Source: Nitrospira sp.
GTDB lineage: Bacteria > Nitrospirota > Nitrospiria > Nitrospirales > Nitrospiraceae
Reading direction: 5' to 3'
DNA length: 6,437 nucleotides
Assembly (NCBI GenBank): GCA_029858925.1
Contig: JAOUEB010000083.1
Coordinates: forward strand, 1-6,437
Made by a program: the position numbers and the translations under genes. Numbering within the stretch: the stretch's first letter is position 1; the number at the start of each line of letters is the position of its first letter. Positions 6,437 through 6,437 of the stretch are shown in pieces. A model generated the notes under the pieces. The model ran no database searches. It worked only from the letters and a program-made list of their open reading frames with translations, and was not told where the DNA came from.

Positions 6437-6437
6437 G

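Overview
The window carries one block of genes, all on the minus strand, so the transcript reads from high to low coordinates. The codons are GC-rich and three starts appear to be GTG. The exporter contains a periplasmic adaptor and is followed by a predicted lipoprotein, so the cell is a diderm (Gram-negative type) bacterium. The intergenic repeats (a heptamer tandem repeat and a palindrome containing GCTCAGCGAGCAC-like hairpins) remind me of Nitrospira-type genomes. That is a weak recollection, not a demonstrated assignment.

Layout, in transcription order. At 6436-5354 is a HlyD/YbhG-type membrane fusion protein whose true start may lie just outside the window. At 5360-5261 is an imperfect palindromic repeat that fills the only sizeable gap and includes the stop codon of the first gene. 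At 5252-3243 is a YbhF-type protein with two fused ABC ATPase domains; its N-terminus is partly encoded by a 7-bp tandem repeat. At 3246-2092 is a YbhS-type ABC-2 permease whose GTG start overlaps the ATPase stop. At 2046-874 is a second, YbhR-type ABC-2 permease. From 798 to the window edge is the N-terminal two thirds or so of a predicted lipoprotein serine hydrolase of the beta-lactamase-like family.

Together the first four genes match the E. coli ybhG-ybhF-ybhS-ybhR arrangement. The two permeases would form the inner-membrane channel, the tandem ATPase would power it, and the adaptor would link it to the periplasm and perhaps an outer-membrane channel. The substrate cannot be read from the sequence. 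The two ATP sites look unequal: one is composed of canonical motifs and the other of degenerate ones. The downstream hydrolase is co-oriented and close, so it may be co-transcribed, but a functional link is only an inference.

I see no RNA genes, insertion sequences, CRISPR arrays or intrinsic terminators, and no promoter I can defend; the operon promoter probably lies beyond position 6437. No stretch over 300 bases lacks a gene. I find no clearly unprecedented system: the most unusual parts are the repeat at the adaptor-ATPase junction and the asymmetric ATPase.
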